DNA of 62,345 bases from the NCBI RefSeq assembly GCF_900291475.1, contig NZ_OLMM01000005.1, positions 760,054-822,398 of the forward strand. The letters run 5' to 3'. This document shows, piece after piece, positions 29,243 to 37,201 of this stretch (its first letter is position 1; each line of letters starts with the position of its first letter). Origin of the DNA: Acidaminococcus hominis. Lineage in GTDB: Bacteria > Bacillota > Negativicutes > Acidaminococcales > Acidaminococcaceae. The notes under the pieces were generated by a model. That model saw only the letters and a program-made list of their open reading frames with translations. It was not told the origin of the DNA and did not search any database. Position numbers and translations under genes: made by a program.

Positions 29243-31222
29243 ATGTCCGAAGAAAAGATTAGCCCCACGGACGCAAAGGAAGGCTTGGGCGAAGAAGAAC
29301 TGAACGAACAAATGGCTGTTCGTCTGGAAAAAGCCCGGAAGCTGGAAGAAAAGGGCATTCTGCCGTTTGGCCATGCCTATGAAGTAACCCATCATACCAA
29401 AGAAGTACATGATCAGGTAGAAGCTATGGAAGCTGCCGGTACGGTAGTGAAGGTGGCTGGCCGTTTGATGGCCATCCGCGGCCATGGCAAAACCTGCTTT
29501 ATGGATTTGCAGGATAAAACCGGTAAGATTCAGCTGTATGTCCGCAAGGACGAAATGGGCGAAGACGCCTACAGCGTAGTAAAACTGCTGGATATTGGCG
29601 ATATTGTAGGCGTGGAAGGCGTTGTTTTCAAAACCCATATGGGTGAACCTTCCATTCGCGTACAGAAACTGGAATTCCTCAGCAAGGCCCTGAAACCCCT
29701 GCCGGAAAAATGGCACGGCCTGAAGGACAAGGAAATCCGTTACCGCCAGCGTTATGTGGATCTGATTGTAAATCCGGAAGTCCGGGAGGTCTTCATCAAA
29801 CGGACCCAGATTATCAAGAGTATCCGCCATATTTTGGATGACGAAGGCTATCTGGAAGTAGAAACCCCGGTTCTGAACACCATTTCCGGCGGTGCTACGG
29901 CCCGTCCTTTTGTCACCCACCACAATGCCTTGGACATTGACCTGTACCTGCGCATTGCTACCGAACTAAACCTGAAGCGCCTGATTGTAGGCGGCATGGA
30001 ACGGGTATATGAATTGGGCCGCGTCTTCCGCAACGAAGGCATGGACATCAAACACAACCCGGAATTCACCACCCTGGAATTGTATCAGGCTTACGGTGAT
30101 TTCAATACCATGATGGACATTACCGAAAAGCTCGTTTCGGAAACTGCACAGCGGGTACTGGGTACCATGAAGATTTCCTACGAAGGTACGGAAATCGACC
30201 TGACCCCTCCCTGGCCGCGGATGACCATGATTGAAGCGGTGAAGAAGTACAGCGGCAAGGACTTTACCAGTGTCAAGGACGTGGAAGAAGCCCGGAAAAT
30301 GGCCAAGGAAGCCAATGTGGCTTTCGAACCTGCCTGGGGCGTAGGTAAAATCCTGAACGCTTTCTTTGATGCATACGTAGAAAAAGAATTGGTGCAGCCG
30401 GTATTTATTACGGGCCATCCCAAGGAAATTTCTCCTTTGGCCAAAAGCAGCCAAGCCGATCCGGAAATTACCGATCGTTTTGAAGGCTTCATTTATGGAC
30501 GGGAGCTGTGCAATGGCTTTACCGAACTGAATGACCCCATTGACCAAAGAGAACGGTTTGAAAAACAAGTGGAAGAACGGGCTGCCGGGGACGACGAAGC
30601 TGGCATGATGGACGAAGACTTCATCAATGCCCTGATGCATGGCCTGCCTCCTACAGGCGGTCTGGGTATCGGCATCGACCGTCTGGTAATGTTCCTGACC
30701 GGAGCCGTTTCCATCCGTGACGTGCTGCTGTTCCCCACTATGAGACCTCTGGAGGCCCAAAAAGCCGACAACAAGGCTGCGGAAGTACCCGCTGCTGCTG
30801 GGGAAAAAGTAGTGGAAGTCCAAAGCGCCGCTGTACCTGTGGAAATTGACTTCTCCAAGGTAACCATTGAGCCGCTGTTTGAGGACCAGGTGGAATTTGA
30901 TAATTTCGCTGCCTGCGATTTCCGGGCTGTGAAGGTCAAAGACTGCTTTGCAGTGCCCAAGAGCAAAAAGCTGCTCCAGTTTACCCTGGATGACGGAACG
31001 GGTACGGACCGGACCATCCTGAGCGGTATTCACGCTTTCTATGAACCGGAAGATTTGATTGGCAAGACCTGTATTGCCATCATCAATCTGCCTCCGCGGA
31101 AGATGATGGGTGTGGAATCCTGCGGTATGCTGCTGTCGGCAGAATACCATGAAGGAGAAGATCGGAAACTGCAGCTATTGCAGGTAGATCCTCATATTCC
31201 TGCTGGTGCCAAGCTTTGCTAA
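29243..31222 (+). CDS. lysS: Lysyl-tRNA synthetase (class II) with C-terminal tRNA-binding domain
   Basis: Charges tRNA-Lys. 659 residues, about 160 more than the usual bacterial enzyme. N-terminal OB anticodon-binding domain (about 75-170) with [17 protein letters not shown], class II core with motif 2 [20 protein letters not shown] near residue 270 and motif 3 [15 protein letters not shown] near 475. After an Ala/Glu linker a second OB domain of the EMAP-II/Trbp111 type occupies about 540-659 ([20 protein letters not shown], then [12 protein letters not shown]). The same type of appendix ends MetG in this window. Cotranscribed with greA. The fusion is uninterrupted in one frame. Confidence 0.95.
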   Translation: MSEEKISPTDAKEGLGEEELNEQMAVRLEKARKLEEKGILPFGHAYEVTHHTKEVHDQVEAMEAAGTVVKVAGRLMAIRGHGKTCFMDLQDKTGKIQLYVRKDEMGEDAYSVVKLLDIGDIVGVEGVVFKTHMGEPSIRVQKLEFLSKALKPLPEKWHGLKDKEIRYRQRYVDLIVNPEVREVFIKRTQIIKSIRHILDDEGYLEVETPVLNTISGGATARPFVTHHNALDIDLYLRIATELNLKRLIVGGMERVYELGRVFRNEGMDIKHNPEFTTLELYQAYGDFNTMMDITEKLVSETAQRVLGTMKISYEGTEIDLTPPWPRMTMIEAVKKYSGKDFTSVKDVEEARKMAKEANVAFEPAWGVGKILNAFFDAYVEKELVQPVFITGHPKEISPLAKSSQADPEITDRFEGFIYGRELCNGFTELNDPIDQRERFEKQVEERAAGDDEAGMMDEDFINALMHGLPPTGGLGIGIDRLVMFLTGAVSIRDVLLFPTMRPLEAQKADNKAAEVPAAAGEKVVEVQSAAVPVEIDFSKVTIEPLFEDQVEFDNFAACDFRAVKVKDCFAVPKSKKLLQFTLDDGTGTDRTILSGIHAFYEPEDLIGKTCIAIINLPPRKMMGVESCGMLLSAEYHEGEDRKLQLLQVDPHIPAGAKLC

Positions 31223-31230
31223 AATAATGA

Positions 31231-31266
31231 AAGGGTGTGCAGCTGCGGCTGTACATCCTTTTTTTT
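31231..31266 (+). terminator. Terminator of greA-lysS
   Basis: A 13-bp stem with two G-T pairs (31231-31243 with 31248-31260), tetraloop TGCG, then eight T (31259-31266). It lies between lysS and the true start of the HD gene. Confidence 0.9.
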
Positions 31267-31291
31267 GAAAAAATTGGGAGGAGGCGGGAAA

Positions 31292-31837
31292 ATGACCGCA
31301 TGGATTACCACCTATACAGGCCGTCATGTGGACCCGGTGCAGCCGGATCCGGAGCAGCTGGTGCCGGAAGATATCGCCCACGCCCTGTCCCTGATCTGCC
31401 GGGGCAACGGCCATGTGAAAACGTTTTATTCCGTAGGGCAGCACTGTATTGCCTGTGCCCGGGAAGCCCTGGCCCGGGGCTATAGCCGCCGGGTGGCTTT
31501 GGGAGCACTGCTCCACGACGCCAGTGAATGTTACCTGTCCGACGTACCCAGTCCCTTTAAGCGGACGCTGAAGGGCTACCGGGAGCAGGAGGATGCCCTG
31601 TTGAACCTGATTTTCACCAAGTTCTTGGGCAGCCCGCTAACAGAGGAAGAAAGCCGGCAGGTATTTGATATTGACCGGGGACTGCTAGGCAGCGACCTGC
31701 GGCAGCTCTTAAACGAGGAGGAGGTCTCTTCGGCCAGCCCCCTCCTTTTGCCGGTGGACTATACCGTTCTGCCCTTTGCCCAGGTGGAGCAGACCTATTT
31801 GGAATTGTTTCATAAACTGCAAAATCCTTTTGCCTAA
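31292..31837 (+). CDS. HD-domain phosphohydrolase
   Basis: HD-superfamily metal-dependent hydrolase, 181 residues. Metal ligands visible: H in YSVGQHCIA near residue 52, the HD pair in ALLHDASECYLSD near 75, and a later D. Related proteins hydrolyse nucleotides; the substrate is unknown. The ATG at 31292 follows GGGAGGAGG. An in-frame extension to 31235 would run through the lysS terminator and is not credible. It lies directly after that terminator and probably depends on readthrough or an unseen promoter. Confidence 0.85.
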   Translation: MTAWITTYTGRHVDPVQPDPEQLVPEDIAHALSLICRGNGHVKTFYSVGQHCIACAREALARGYSRRVALGALLHDASECYLSDVPSPFKRTLKGYREQEDALLNLIFTKFLGSPLTEEESRQVFDIDRGLLGSDLRQLLNEEEVSSASPLLLPVDYTVLPFAQVEQTYLELFHKLQNPFA

Positions 31838-31840
31838 GTA

Positions 31841-31873
31841 AAACTCCCTGTCTGTGAAGGCAGGGAGTTTTTT
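31841..31873 (+). terminator. Terminator of the HD gene
   Basis: A 10-bp perfect stem (31841-31850 with 31861-31870) followed by TTT; it begins four bases after the stop. Confidence 0.85.
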
Positions 31874-31927
31874 GAAATTTTGCCGTATGTTTAGTAGAAT
31901 TTGCCGTCTTTCAGGAGTTGCAAAAAG

Positions 31928-31956
31928 TTCCTATAAAAAATGGGAAATTATATAAT
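31928..31956 (+). promoter_or_regulatory. Probable promoter of the structured RNA / TerB-like gene
   Basis: TATAAT (31951-31956) with a partial -35 TTCCTA (31928-31933), 17-base spacer. Transcription would begin near 31963, about 185 bases before the TerB-like start codon. Confidence 0.55.
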
Positions 31957-31962
31957 GAAATA

Positions 31963-32132
31963 ACGTGAAAATATTGAATAATCTTTCTTAGCGTAGTAGG
32001 ATAGTTCCTGTATGAGGGGCACGGAGCCAGGGGAGAGAGGCTTCCCTGACGGCAGTGGTACAGCTTTTCCAGGGTATAATTGATCCTGTGGGTAATAGGC
32101 TGAAGCTGGCGTGCAATCGGATTATTCGCTAA
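31963..32132 (+). ncRNA. Candidate structured leader RNA or 6S-like small RNA
   Basis: The stretch between a promoter and the TerB-like gene contains no ORF but folds by eye into a long irregular rod. Pairings: 31976-31983 with 32120-32127 (8 bp), 31987-31992 with 32099-32105 (one bulged G), 31998-32002 with 32083-32087, 32007-32010 with 32070-32073, 32014-32019 with 32064-32069 (three G-T pairs), and an apical hairpin 32028-32035 with 32041-32048. A competing pairing joins TTAGCG (31988-31993) to CGCTAA (32127-32132), which touches the ribosome site AGGAGG at 32133. It could be a switch-type leader or a 6S-like rod that runs into the gene. I recognise no known riboswitch consensus. Confidence 0.42.
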
Positions 32133-32146
32133 AGGAGGATTTTCAA

Positions 32147-32554
32147 ATGTATTTAAATTTGCTGAAAGACCAGGAAAAAAAGATGTTTTTGGATTTGTGC
32201 AAGACCATTGGCAATTCCGATGGGGATTATTCGGACAGTGAGAAAACGATCATTAAGGCCTATTGTCAGGAAATGAACATTCCTTATGATGATGAGCCTT
32301 GTCAGCAGGATGGGGAAGCCCTGATGAAAGAACTGGCGGCCCAGTGCAGCCCCCGGGAAAAGAAAATCATCGTGCTGGAGCTGATTGGTCTTGCTTTGGC
32401 CGATGAACATTTTACTGATGATGAACGGAAATTGATTGCAACGGCTACCCAGATTTTTGGGGTGGGCGAGGAATTTGCCAAGGGCTGTGAAAAGGCCACC
32501 CAGGAATACATTGAAGCCCAGAAGCTGTTTGGGCAGCTGGTGTTTGGCGCATAA
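32147..32554 (+). CDS. TerB-like helical protein
   Basis: A 135-residue all-helical cytoplasmic protein resembling the TerB / tellurite-resistance fold, with paired acidic loops SDGDYSDSEK near residue 24 and DEHFTDDERK near 88, each followed by a helix, as in TerB-type metal-binding repeats. Function in the family is unclear. The ATG at 32147 follows AGGAGG by eight bases. Upstream is a long structured RNA; downstream is a bidirectional terminator. Monocistronic. Confidence 0.65.
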   Translation: MYLNLLKDQEKKMFLDLCKTIGNSDGDYSDSEKTIIKAYCQEMNIPYDDEPCQQDGEALMKELAAQCSPREKKIIVLELIGLALADEHFTDDERKLIATATQIFGVGEEFAKGCEKATQEYIEAQKLFGQLVFGA

Positions 32555-32570
32555 GAAAATATTGCTGTAA

Positions 32571-32602
32571 AAAAATCCCTGTCCTTTTGGGCAGGGATTT
32601 TT
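32571..32602. terminator. Bidirectional terminator, TerB-like gene / nhaC-like gene
   Basis: An 11-bp perfect stem (32571-32581 with 32592-32602), A-run on one side and T-run on the other, between convergent stops at 32554 and 32622. Confidence 0.88.
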
Positions 32603-32621
32603 GTCACTTTTAAGAGGCCGG

Positions 32622-33920
32622 TCAGGCAGACGCCGGATGGCGGAAGGACTTTAACAGGGCCCACAGGGGAACCAGAATCAGGTAGCAGGCAAACAGAATG
32701 GATTCCCGGGGGGAACCGGTGGTATCCAGTACCGTGGCGCAGGCAATGGACCAGGGAATCAGGGGAGAAATCACTACGGCAGTGTCTTCCAGGCTGATAG
32801 CAAACTGATTTTTGTTGTCTGTTAAAGAGCCGCACAGTTGGGAAGTCAGAATAATGCTCAGGGTCTGATTGCAGGAAATCAGTGCCGTAAAAATAGCTGA
32901 AAGGAGGGTGGGGACAAAATAGCCGGTTTTTTGGCTAAGCCGTTCCAGGACGGCATGGACTCCATCCAGCAGGCCGGTACCTTGGAAAATCCCGGCAAAG
33001 GAGGAGGACAGGCATACGATGGCACCTACCCGCAGCATGGATACGATACCGCCGCCGTTGACCATGGGTGCCAAAACGGGGTCCTGTACGTGGAACCCAA
33101 AGAGCATAATGGACAGTAGCTCTCCGGGGGCACTTCCCTGGACTGCTACGCAGAGGATAAAGGCCAGGATAATGCTGACGCCCATATTTTTCTTTACGTT
33201 GACGTGAAAGAAGGAAAGAACCAGGATGGACAGGGCAGGCAGTACCAATATGGGTGAGAACTGGTAAAGAGATTCCAGGGCGTTATTCTGGGCCAAAAGG
33301 GTCTGGTCCACCGGCAGGGAAAGGCCTACCCCCAGGTAAATCAGGGAAGCGGCCAAAAAGGGCGGCAGGGTATCCAGAGCCATATTCCGAATGTTGGTGT
33401 ACAGGTCCGTTTCCGTCAGGACGCTGACCAAAAGGGCGCTGGTGGAAACAGGGCTCATCCGGTCTCCAAAATATACCCCGGACAAAATGGCACCGCCGGT
33501 GTAGAGGGCGGGAACCCCCAGGGTATTGCCGATGGACATGGTGATGACGCCCATGGTGGCCGCTGTGCCAAAGGAGGTTCCCAGGAGAAAGGAAATGGCA
33601 CAGTTTAACAGAAAGGCCAGCAGCAGAAAAATGGAAGGCCGGATGAACTGGGTGGCCAGGCTGATGATGTAGGCAATGGTACCAGAAGCCCGCCACAGAC
33701 CGGTGAGCATACCGATGAGCAAAAAGACCAGGAAGATGGTCTTCACGTTATTGATGCCGGCCAGGGCCATTTTCAGCACAGCCCCCAGACTGTACTTTTT
33801 GTAGAGACCATAGGCAACGAACAGCAGGAAACCAGCAAATAGTGCCAGCAGCAGGGGTACATCCATAAAAATGCAGCCAAAAAGAATCAGGCAGAACAGG
33901 GCAATAACCAGATTTTCCAA
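32622..33920 (-). CDS. NhaC-family Na+/H+ antiporter
   Basis: Integral membrane antiporter of the NhaC family, 432 residues with about 11-12 hydrophobic helices. The family signatures LLGTSFGTAATMGV near residue 115 and GAILSGVYFGDRMSPVST near 145 are visible. It probably exchanges Na+ for H+, or a dicarboxylate or amino acid with a co-ion, as some NhaC relatives do. TTG start nine bases after AAGGAG. Slightly shorter than Bacillus NhaC. It is followed by a bidirectional terminator, and the secreted-protein gene upstream ends in its own terminator. Confidence 0.88.
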   Translation of the reverse strand: MENLVIALFCLILFGCIFMDVPLLLALFAGFLLFVAYGLYKKYSLGAVLKMALAGINNVKTIFLVFLLIGMLTGLWRASGTIAYIISLATQFIRPSIFLLLAFLLNCAISFLLGTSFGTAATMGVITMSIGNTLGVPALYTGGAILSGVYFGDRMSPVSTSALLVSVLTETDLYTNIRNMALDTLPPFLAASLIYLGVGLSLPVDQTLLAQNNALESLYQFSPILVLPALSILVLSFFHVNVKKNMGVSIILAFILCVAVQGSAPGELLSIMLFGFHVQDPVLAPMVNGGGIVSMLRVGAIVCLSSSFAGIFQGTGLLDGVHAVLERLSQKTGYFVPTLLSAIFTALISCNQTLSIILTSQLCGSLTDNKNQFAISLEDTAVVISPLIPWSIACATVLDTTGSPRESILFACYLILVPLWALLKSFRHPASA

Positions 33921-33955
33921 GTAGATCAGCTCCTTGCGGGAATGGATGATAAAGA

Positions 33956-33979
33956 AAGAGGGAGCCGCAGCCCCCTCTT
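33956..33979 (-). terminator. Terminator of the 185-residue secreted-protein gene
   Basis: On the minus strand AAGAGGG (complement of 33973-33979) pairs with CCCTCTT (complement of 33956-33962), with an inner GC pairing, followed by TCTTTA. It separates this gene from the nhaC-like gene. Confidence 0.75.
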
Positions 33980-33990
33980 ATGAATGATGG

Positions 33991-34545
33991 TTACTCCAGG
34001 GATTCAAAATAGGAGAAACGCCAGCCTTTTTCAGTTTTTACGTAGGGGAAGGTCACCTTTTGTACCCGGACTACGTTGGTTTTGCCATGTTCCGGATCCT
34101 GCATAATGGGGGTAGAAGCCTGGAGCTCAATCCGGTCAGCACCCTTGCGGACGATGTTGAAGGTGGTGGTTCCCTTGTGGGGATCCAGGGGTTTGCCGTT
34201 GGGAGCAACATACAGCTTTCCGTCGAATTCCCGGTAGAAACGGCTGCCACTGATGATGAAGCTGCTCAGGGCATCGGTAAAGTTTTCGTGGACCTTGGCC
34301 TTTAACTGGGCCATGGTTCTGATGTTGGTGTCGGAAACGGAATAGTAGATCATGTAGCCGCTGTCCTTTTTGTCATTGCCATCGGTGGGCAGGGGCTGGT
34401 GTTCAAACCATTCAAAGACGGTAACGGCATTTTGGAACGCCGTAATCACTTCCTGGTCCGTGGGGGCGCTGGGAGAAGCAAAAGCGGCACCGGCTGCGGA
34501 AAGAACCAGGCAGACGGCTAAAAAGAAAGAACGGAATATTTTCAT
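33991..34545 (-). CDS. Secreted protein, possibly IseA-like
   Basis: A 184-residue exported protein: MKIFRSFFLAVCLVLSAAG with likely cleavage after AFA near residue 24. The mature part contains AQLKAKVHENFTDALSSF followed by FYREFDGKLYVAPNGKP. This recalls the IseA/YoeB family of DL-endopeptidase inhibitors, which restrain cell-wall lysis, but the match is from memory and weak. The ATG at 34545 lies nine bases after AAGGAG; a GTG three codons earlier is too close to that site. Monocistronic. Confidence 0.65.
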   Translation of the reverse strand: MKIFRSFFLAVCLVLSAAGAAFASPSAPTDQEVITAFQNAVTVFEWFEHQPLPTDGNDKKDSGYMIYYSVSDTNIRTMAQLKAKVHENFTDALSSFIISGSRFYREFDGKLYVAPNGKPLDPHKGTTTFNIVRKGADRIELQASTPIMQDPEHGKTNVVRVQKVTFPYVKTEKGWRFSYFESLE

Positions 34546-34624
34546 GGTGCACACTCCTTAAATAAATTCTTCTCTATTTTACCATATCTGGGACCGCCTG
34601 ACCATGGTTCAGGAAGAGTCGTGC

Positions 34625-34630
34625 TATAAT
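34625..34630 (+). promoter_or_regulatory. -10 box of the phosphoglycolate-phosphatase-like gene
   Basis: TATAAT, 31 bases before the ATG at 34661. No good -35 box is visible at the expected distance. Confidence 0.45.
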
Positions 34631-34660
34631 AGGAAAAGATTGAGACAAAAGGAGAATATT

Positions 34661-35305
34661 ATGAAACAGTATCAGGCAGTAATCTTTGACTTGGATGGTA
34701 CCCTGCTGAATACTTTAACGGATCTGTGGCAGGCGGTTCACTATATTACAGAAAAGTACGGCTATCCAGAGCGTTCCCACAGGGAGGTGCGGGCCGCTTT
34801 GGGAAATGGGCTGGAGCAGCTTCTGCGGCTGTCCCTGCCGGAGCTTACGGAACCCCGCTTCCAGGCACTGCTTGGGGAATTCAGGGAGTATTACGTGGCC
34901 CATTGCAATGAGGCTACCGCCCCTTATCCAGGAATCTTAGAACTCCTTGGAGAGTTGAAGCAGCGGGGACTTGCCCTGGCCATTGTATCCAATAAGGCAC
35001 AGCCGGCGGTAACTGCCCTTTGTCAGCAGTATTTTTCTGCGTATATCCAGACCGCCATTGGGGAAAGCCGCCAGGTAAAACGGAAGCCGGCTCCCGATAC
35101 GGTGCTATTGGCCCTGCGCCAACTGGGAGTGCAGCGGCAGCAGGCCGTCTATGTGGGGGACTCGGAAGTAGATTCCCAAACGGCCCGAAATGCAGGGCTG
35201 GATTGTTTTTTGGTCAGCTGGGGCTTTCGGGACCGGCAGGAATTGGAAAAGCTGCCCCGTACCCGTTTGGTGGACCGGCCGGAAGAAATCGCAAAACTGG
35301 TATAA
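34661..35305 (+). CDS. HAD phosphatase, phosphoglycolate phosphatase-like
   Basis: HAD-IA phosphatase, 214 residues. Motif I FDLDGTLLNT near residue 10, helical cap, motif II VSNKAQP near 110, lysine in KRKPAPDTV near 140, and motif IV VGDSEVDSQTA near 165. Members of this group (Gph, PpaX) dephosphorylate phosphoglycolate, pyrophosphate or other small phosphates; the substrate cannot be decided. The ATG at 34661 follows AAAAGGAG. Monocistronic, with its own terminator. Confidence 0.88.
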   Translation: MKQYQAVIFDLDGTLLNTLTDLWQAVHYITEKYGYPERSHREVRAALGNGLEQLLRLSLPELTEPRFQALLGEFREYYVAHCNEATAPYPGILELLGELKQRGLALAIVSNKAQPAVTALCQQYFSAYIQTAIGESRQVKRKPAPDTVLLALRQLGVQRQQAVYVGDSEVDSQTARNAGLDCFLVSWGFRDRQELEKLPRTRLVDRPEEIAKLV

Positions 35306-35340
35306 AAATAAGGCATCCCTGGAGAGGATGCCTTATTTTT
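35304..35340. terminator. Bidirectional terminator after the HAD gene
   Basis: A 15-bp perfect stem (35304-35318 with 35326-35340) with A- and T-runs in the arms; shared by the HAD gene and the convergent dehydratase gene. Confidence 0.92.
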
Positions 35341-35374
35341 TGCAGGGCGAAGAAACAATTGTCAGACTGGAAAA

Positions 35375-37078
35375 TCAGTCTTCTGGGTTGGGTGGGGTGT
35401 TTAGCACTGCCCCTTGGTCAGCCCCTGTTACCAGTGCGGCATAGCGGCGCAGGGCAGGGGTGGCTTTTTTCCGGATAGGAACCAGGTGCTTCAGCCGCCG
35501 TTCAATTTCTTCCTGGGGCACGCACAGGGTCAGTTTCCGGTTAGGGATATCGATGATGATTTCATCCCCTTCTTCCACGGCGGCAATGGGGCCGCCGGCA
35601 GCGGCTTCCGGGGAAATATAGCCGATACACGGCCCCCGAGTGGAGCCGGAGAAACGGCCATCGGTAATCAGGGCGCAGCTTTCGTCCATGCCCCGGCCAA
35701 CCAACAGGGAGGTGGTCATGTGCATTTCCCGCATACCGGGGCCGCCCTTAGGACCTTCATAGGTAATTACAATTACGTCTCCTGTATGGATCTGGTCACC
35801 GGAAACGGCGGCACTGGCGTCTTCCATGGAATGGAAAATTCGGGCTTTGCCTTTGAAATAGTGCATGGAGGGCTTAACCCCGGAGACTTTTACCACAGCA
35901 CCTTTGGGAGCCAGGTTGCCATACAAGATGGCCAGGCCGCCTTCCTGGCTCTTGGGGTGGGATAGGGGATAGATCAGGTCATTTTCCACTAAGGGAACAT
36001 CCTTCAGATTTTCTCCCAGGGTCTTGCCGTTCACGGTCATTTGGGTGGTGTCCAACTTGCTTTCAATGGCCTTGAGCACTGCGGGCACGCCGCCGGCTTC
36101 TTCCAGATCCAGCAGGGGATATTTTCCGGAGGGCTTGATATTGCACAGGTAAGGTACCTGGCGGCTCAGGACGTCAAAATCCTTTAGGCTCAGGTCAATG
36201 CCGCCTTCGTGGGCAATGGCCGGAATGTGCAGGGTGCTGTTGGTGGAAGCTCCCATGGCTATACTGGCAGCAATACCGTTTAAGAGAGCACCCCGGGTCA
36301 TGATTTTTCGGGGAGTCAGGTTTTCTTTTACCATTTCCACAATCCGCCGGCCGGATTCTTTGGCCAGACGGCGCTTTTTGGAAGAAACCGCATGGGAGAG
36401 CCCAACCCCTGGCAGAGTCATGCCCACCACCTCTGCCAGGCAGCACATGGTATTGGCGGTGCCCAGCATGGAGCAGGTGCCAACCCCAGGCAGAGCGCAT
36501 TTTTCCACTTCCAGCAGTTCCTCCACACTCATTTTGCCGGTTTGGGTTTTGCCAATCAGTTCTCGCATATCGGTGAGGGTCAAGGTTTTGCCCTTGTATT
36601 TGCCAGGGAGCATGGGCCCGGCAGAAACCACCAGGGCGGGGATATTTAACCGCATGGCAGCCATCAGCATACCGGGGACAATCTTGTCGCAGCCGGGCAT
36701 CAGGACCATGCCGTCAAACTGGTGGGCTTCCACCATATATTCGATGGAATCACAAATCAATTCCCGGCTGGGCAGGGGATAGCTCATCCCTTTATGACCT
36801 TGGCAGATACCGTCGCAGATGGCGATGGTGGAAAATTCTCGGGCAATGCCGCCGGCTTCGGCAATGCCCAGTTTTACATGGTCAGCCAATTCCTTCAGGT
36901 GAAAATGGCCGGGGACCATTTCTGTAAAGGAGTTGACCACAGCAATCATGGGCTTTTTGAAGTCTTCTTCGTCCAGGCCTGTGGCATACAGCAGGGCCCT
37001 GTGGGCGGAGCGCTCGATGCCATTGGTCAGCTGACCGCTGCGGTACGGTTTGTACTGCATCTTGCTTTCGTCAACCAT
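35375..37078 (-). CDS. IlvD/Edd-family dehydratase (second paralogue)
   Basis: A 567-residue dehydratase of the IlvD/Edd superfamily. Conserved: [37 protein letters not shown] near residue 115, and [20 protein letters not shown] near the end. Around the third cluster cysteine it reads LPGVGTCSMLGTANTM instead of the CPGCGSC of the ilvD product at 151-1818, and it lacks the NGT after LPG. This resembles sugar-acid dehydratases more than standard IlvD, so the substrate may be an aldonic acid, although DHAD activity remains possible. ATG at 37078 eight bases after AAAGGAGG. Divergent from a LysR gene that probably controls it. Confidence 0.85.
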   Translation of the reverse strand: MVDESKMQYKPYRSGQLTNGIERSAHRALLYATGLDEEDFKKPMIAVVNSFTEMVPGHFHLKELADHVKLGIAEAGGIAREFSTIAICDGICQGHKGMSYPLPSRELICDSIEYMVEAHQFDGMVLMPGCDKIVPGMLMAAMRLNIPALVVSAGPMLPGKYKGKTLTLTDMRELIGKTQTGKMSVEELLEVEKCALPGVGTCSMLGTANTMCCLAEVVGMTLPGVGLSHAVSSKKRRLAKESGRRIVEMVKENLTPRKIMTRGALLNGIAASIAMGASTNSTLHIPAIAHEGGIDLSLKDFDVLSRQVPYLCNIKPSGKYPLLDLEEAGGVPAVLKAIESKLDTTQMTVNGKTLGENLKDVPLVENDLIYPLSHPKSQEGGLAILYGNLAPKGAVVKVSGVKPSMHYFKGKARIFHSMEDASAAVSGDQIHTGDVIVITYEGPKGGPGMREMHMTTSLLVGRGMDESCALITDGRFSGSTRGPCIGYISPEAAAGGPIAAVEEGDEIIIDIPNRKLTLCVPQEEIERRLKHLVPIRKKATPALRRYAALVTGADQGAVLNTPPNPED

Positions 37079-37122
37079 CTTTTTTGCCTCCTTTTGGCAG
37101 GTTCTCTTGGTTGTTTCTACCA

Positions 37123-37132
37123 TACCATGGTA
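37123..37132. promoter_or_regulatory. Perfect 10-bp palindrome in the divergent promoter region
   Basis: TACCATGGTA at 37123-37132, between the dehydratase and lysR genes. A possible operator half; short enough to occur by chance. Confidence 0.3.
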
Positions 37133-37166
37133 CAATTACACTGGCAAGATTGAAAAAGATGGAGTG

Positions 37167-37186
37167 AATACACTCAAAAATGTATT
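37167..37186 (+). promoter_or_regulatory. Candidate LysR-type binding site
   Basis: AATACA (37167-37172), eight bases, TGTATT (37181-37186): an inverted repeat containing the ATAC/GTAT halves of T-N11-A LysR boxes. It ends 16 bases before the lysR start codon, suited to autoregulation. The same half-site recurs at 38290-38305. Confidence 0.45.
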
Positions 37187-37201
37187 TGTAAAGGAGAACC
37201 T

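Noticed and set aside
31235-31291. Extended N-terminus of the HD hydrolase starting at 31235
   Set aside because: This stretch is the lysS terminator hairpin and T-run; the ATG at 31292 has GGGAGGAGG in front.
32050-32070. T-box-like TGGTAC motif in the leader before the TerB-like gene
   Set aside because: The full T-box consensus is not met, no terminator follows, and the downstream gene is not a synthetase or amino-acid gene.
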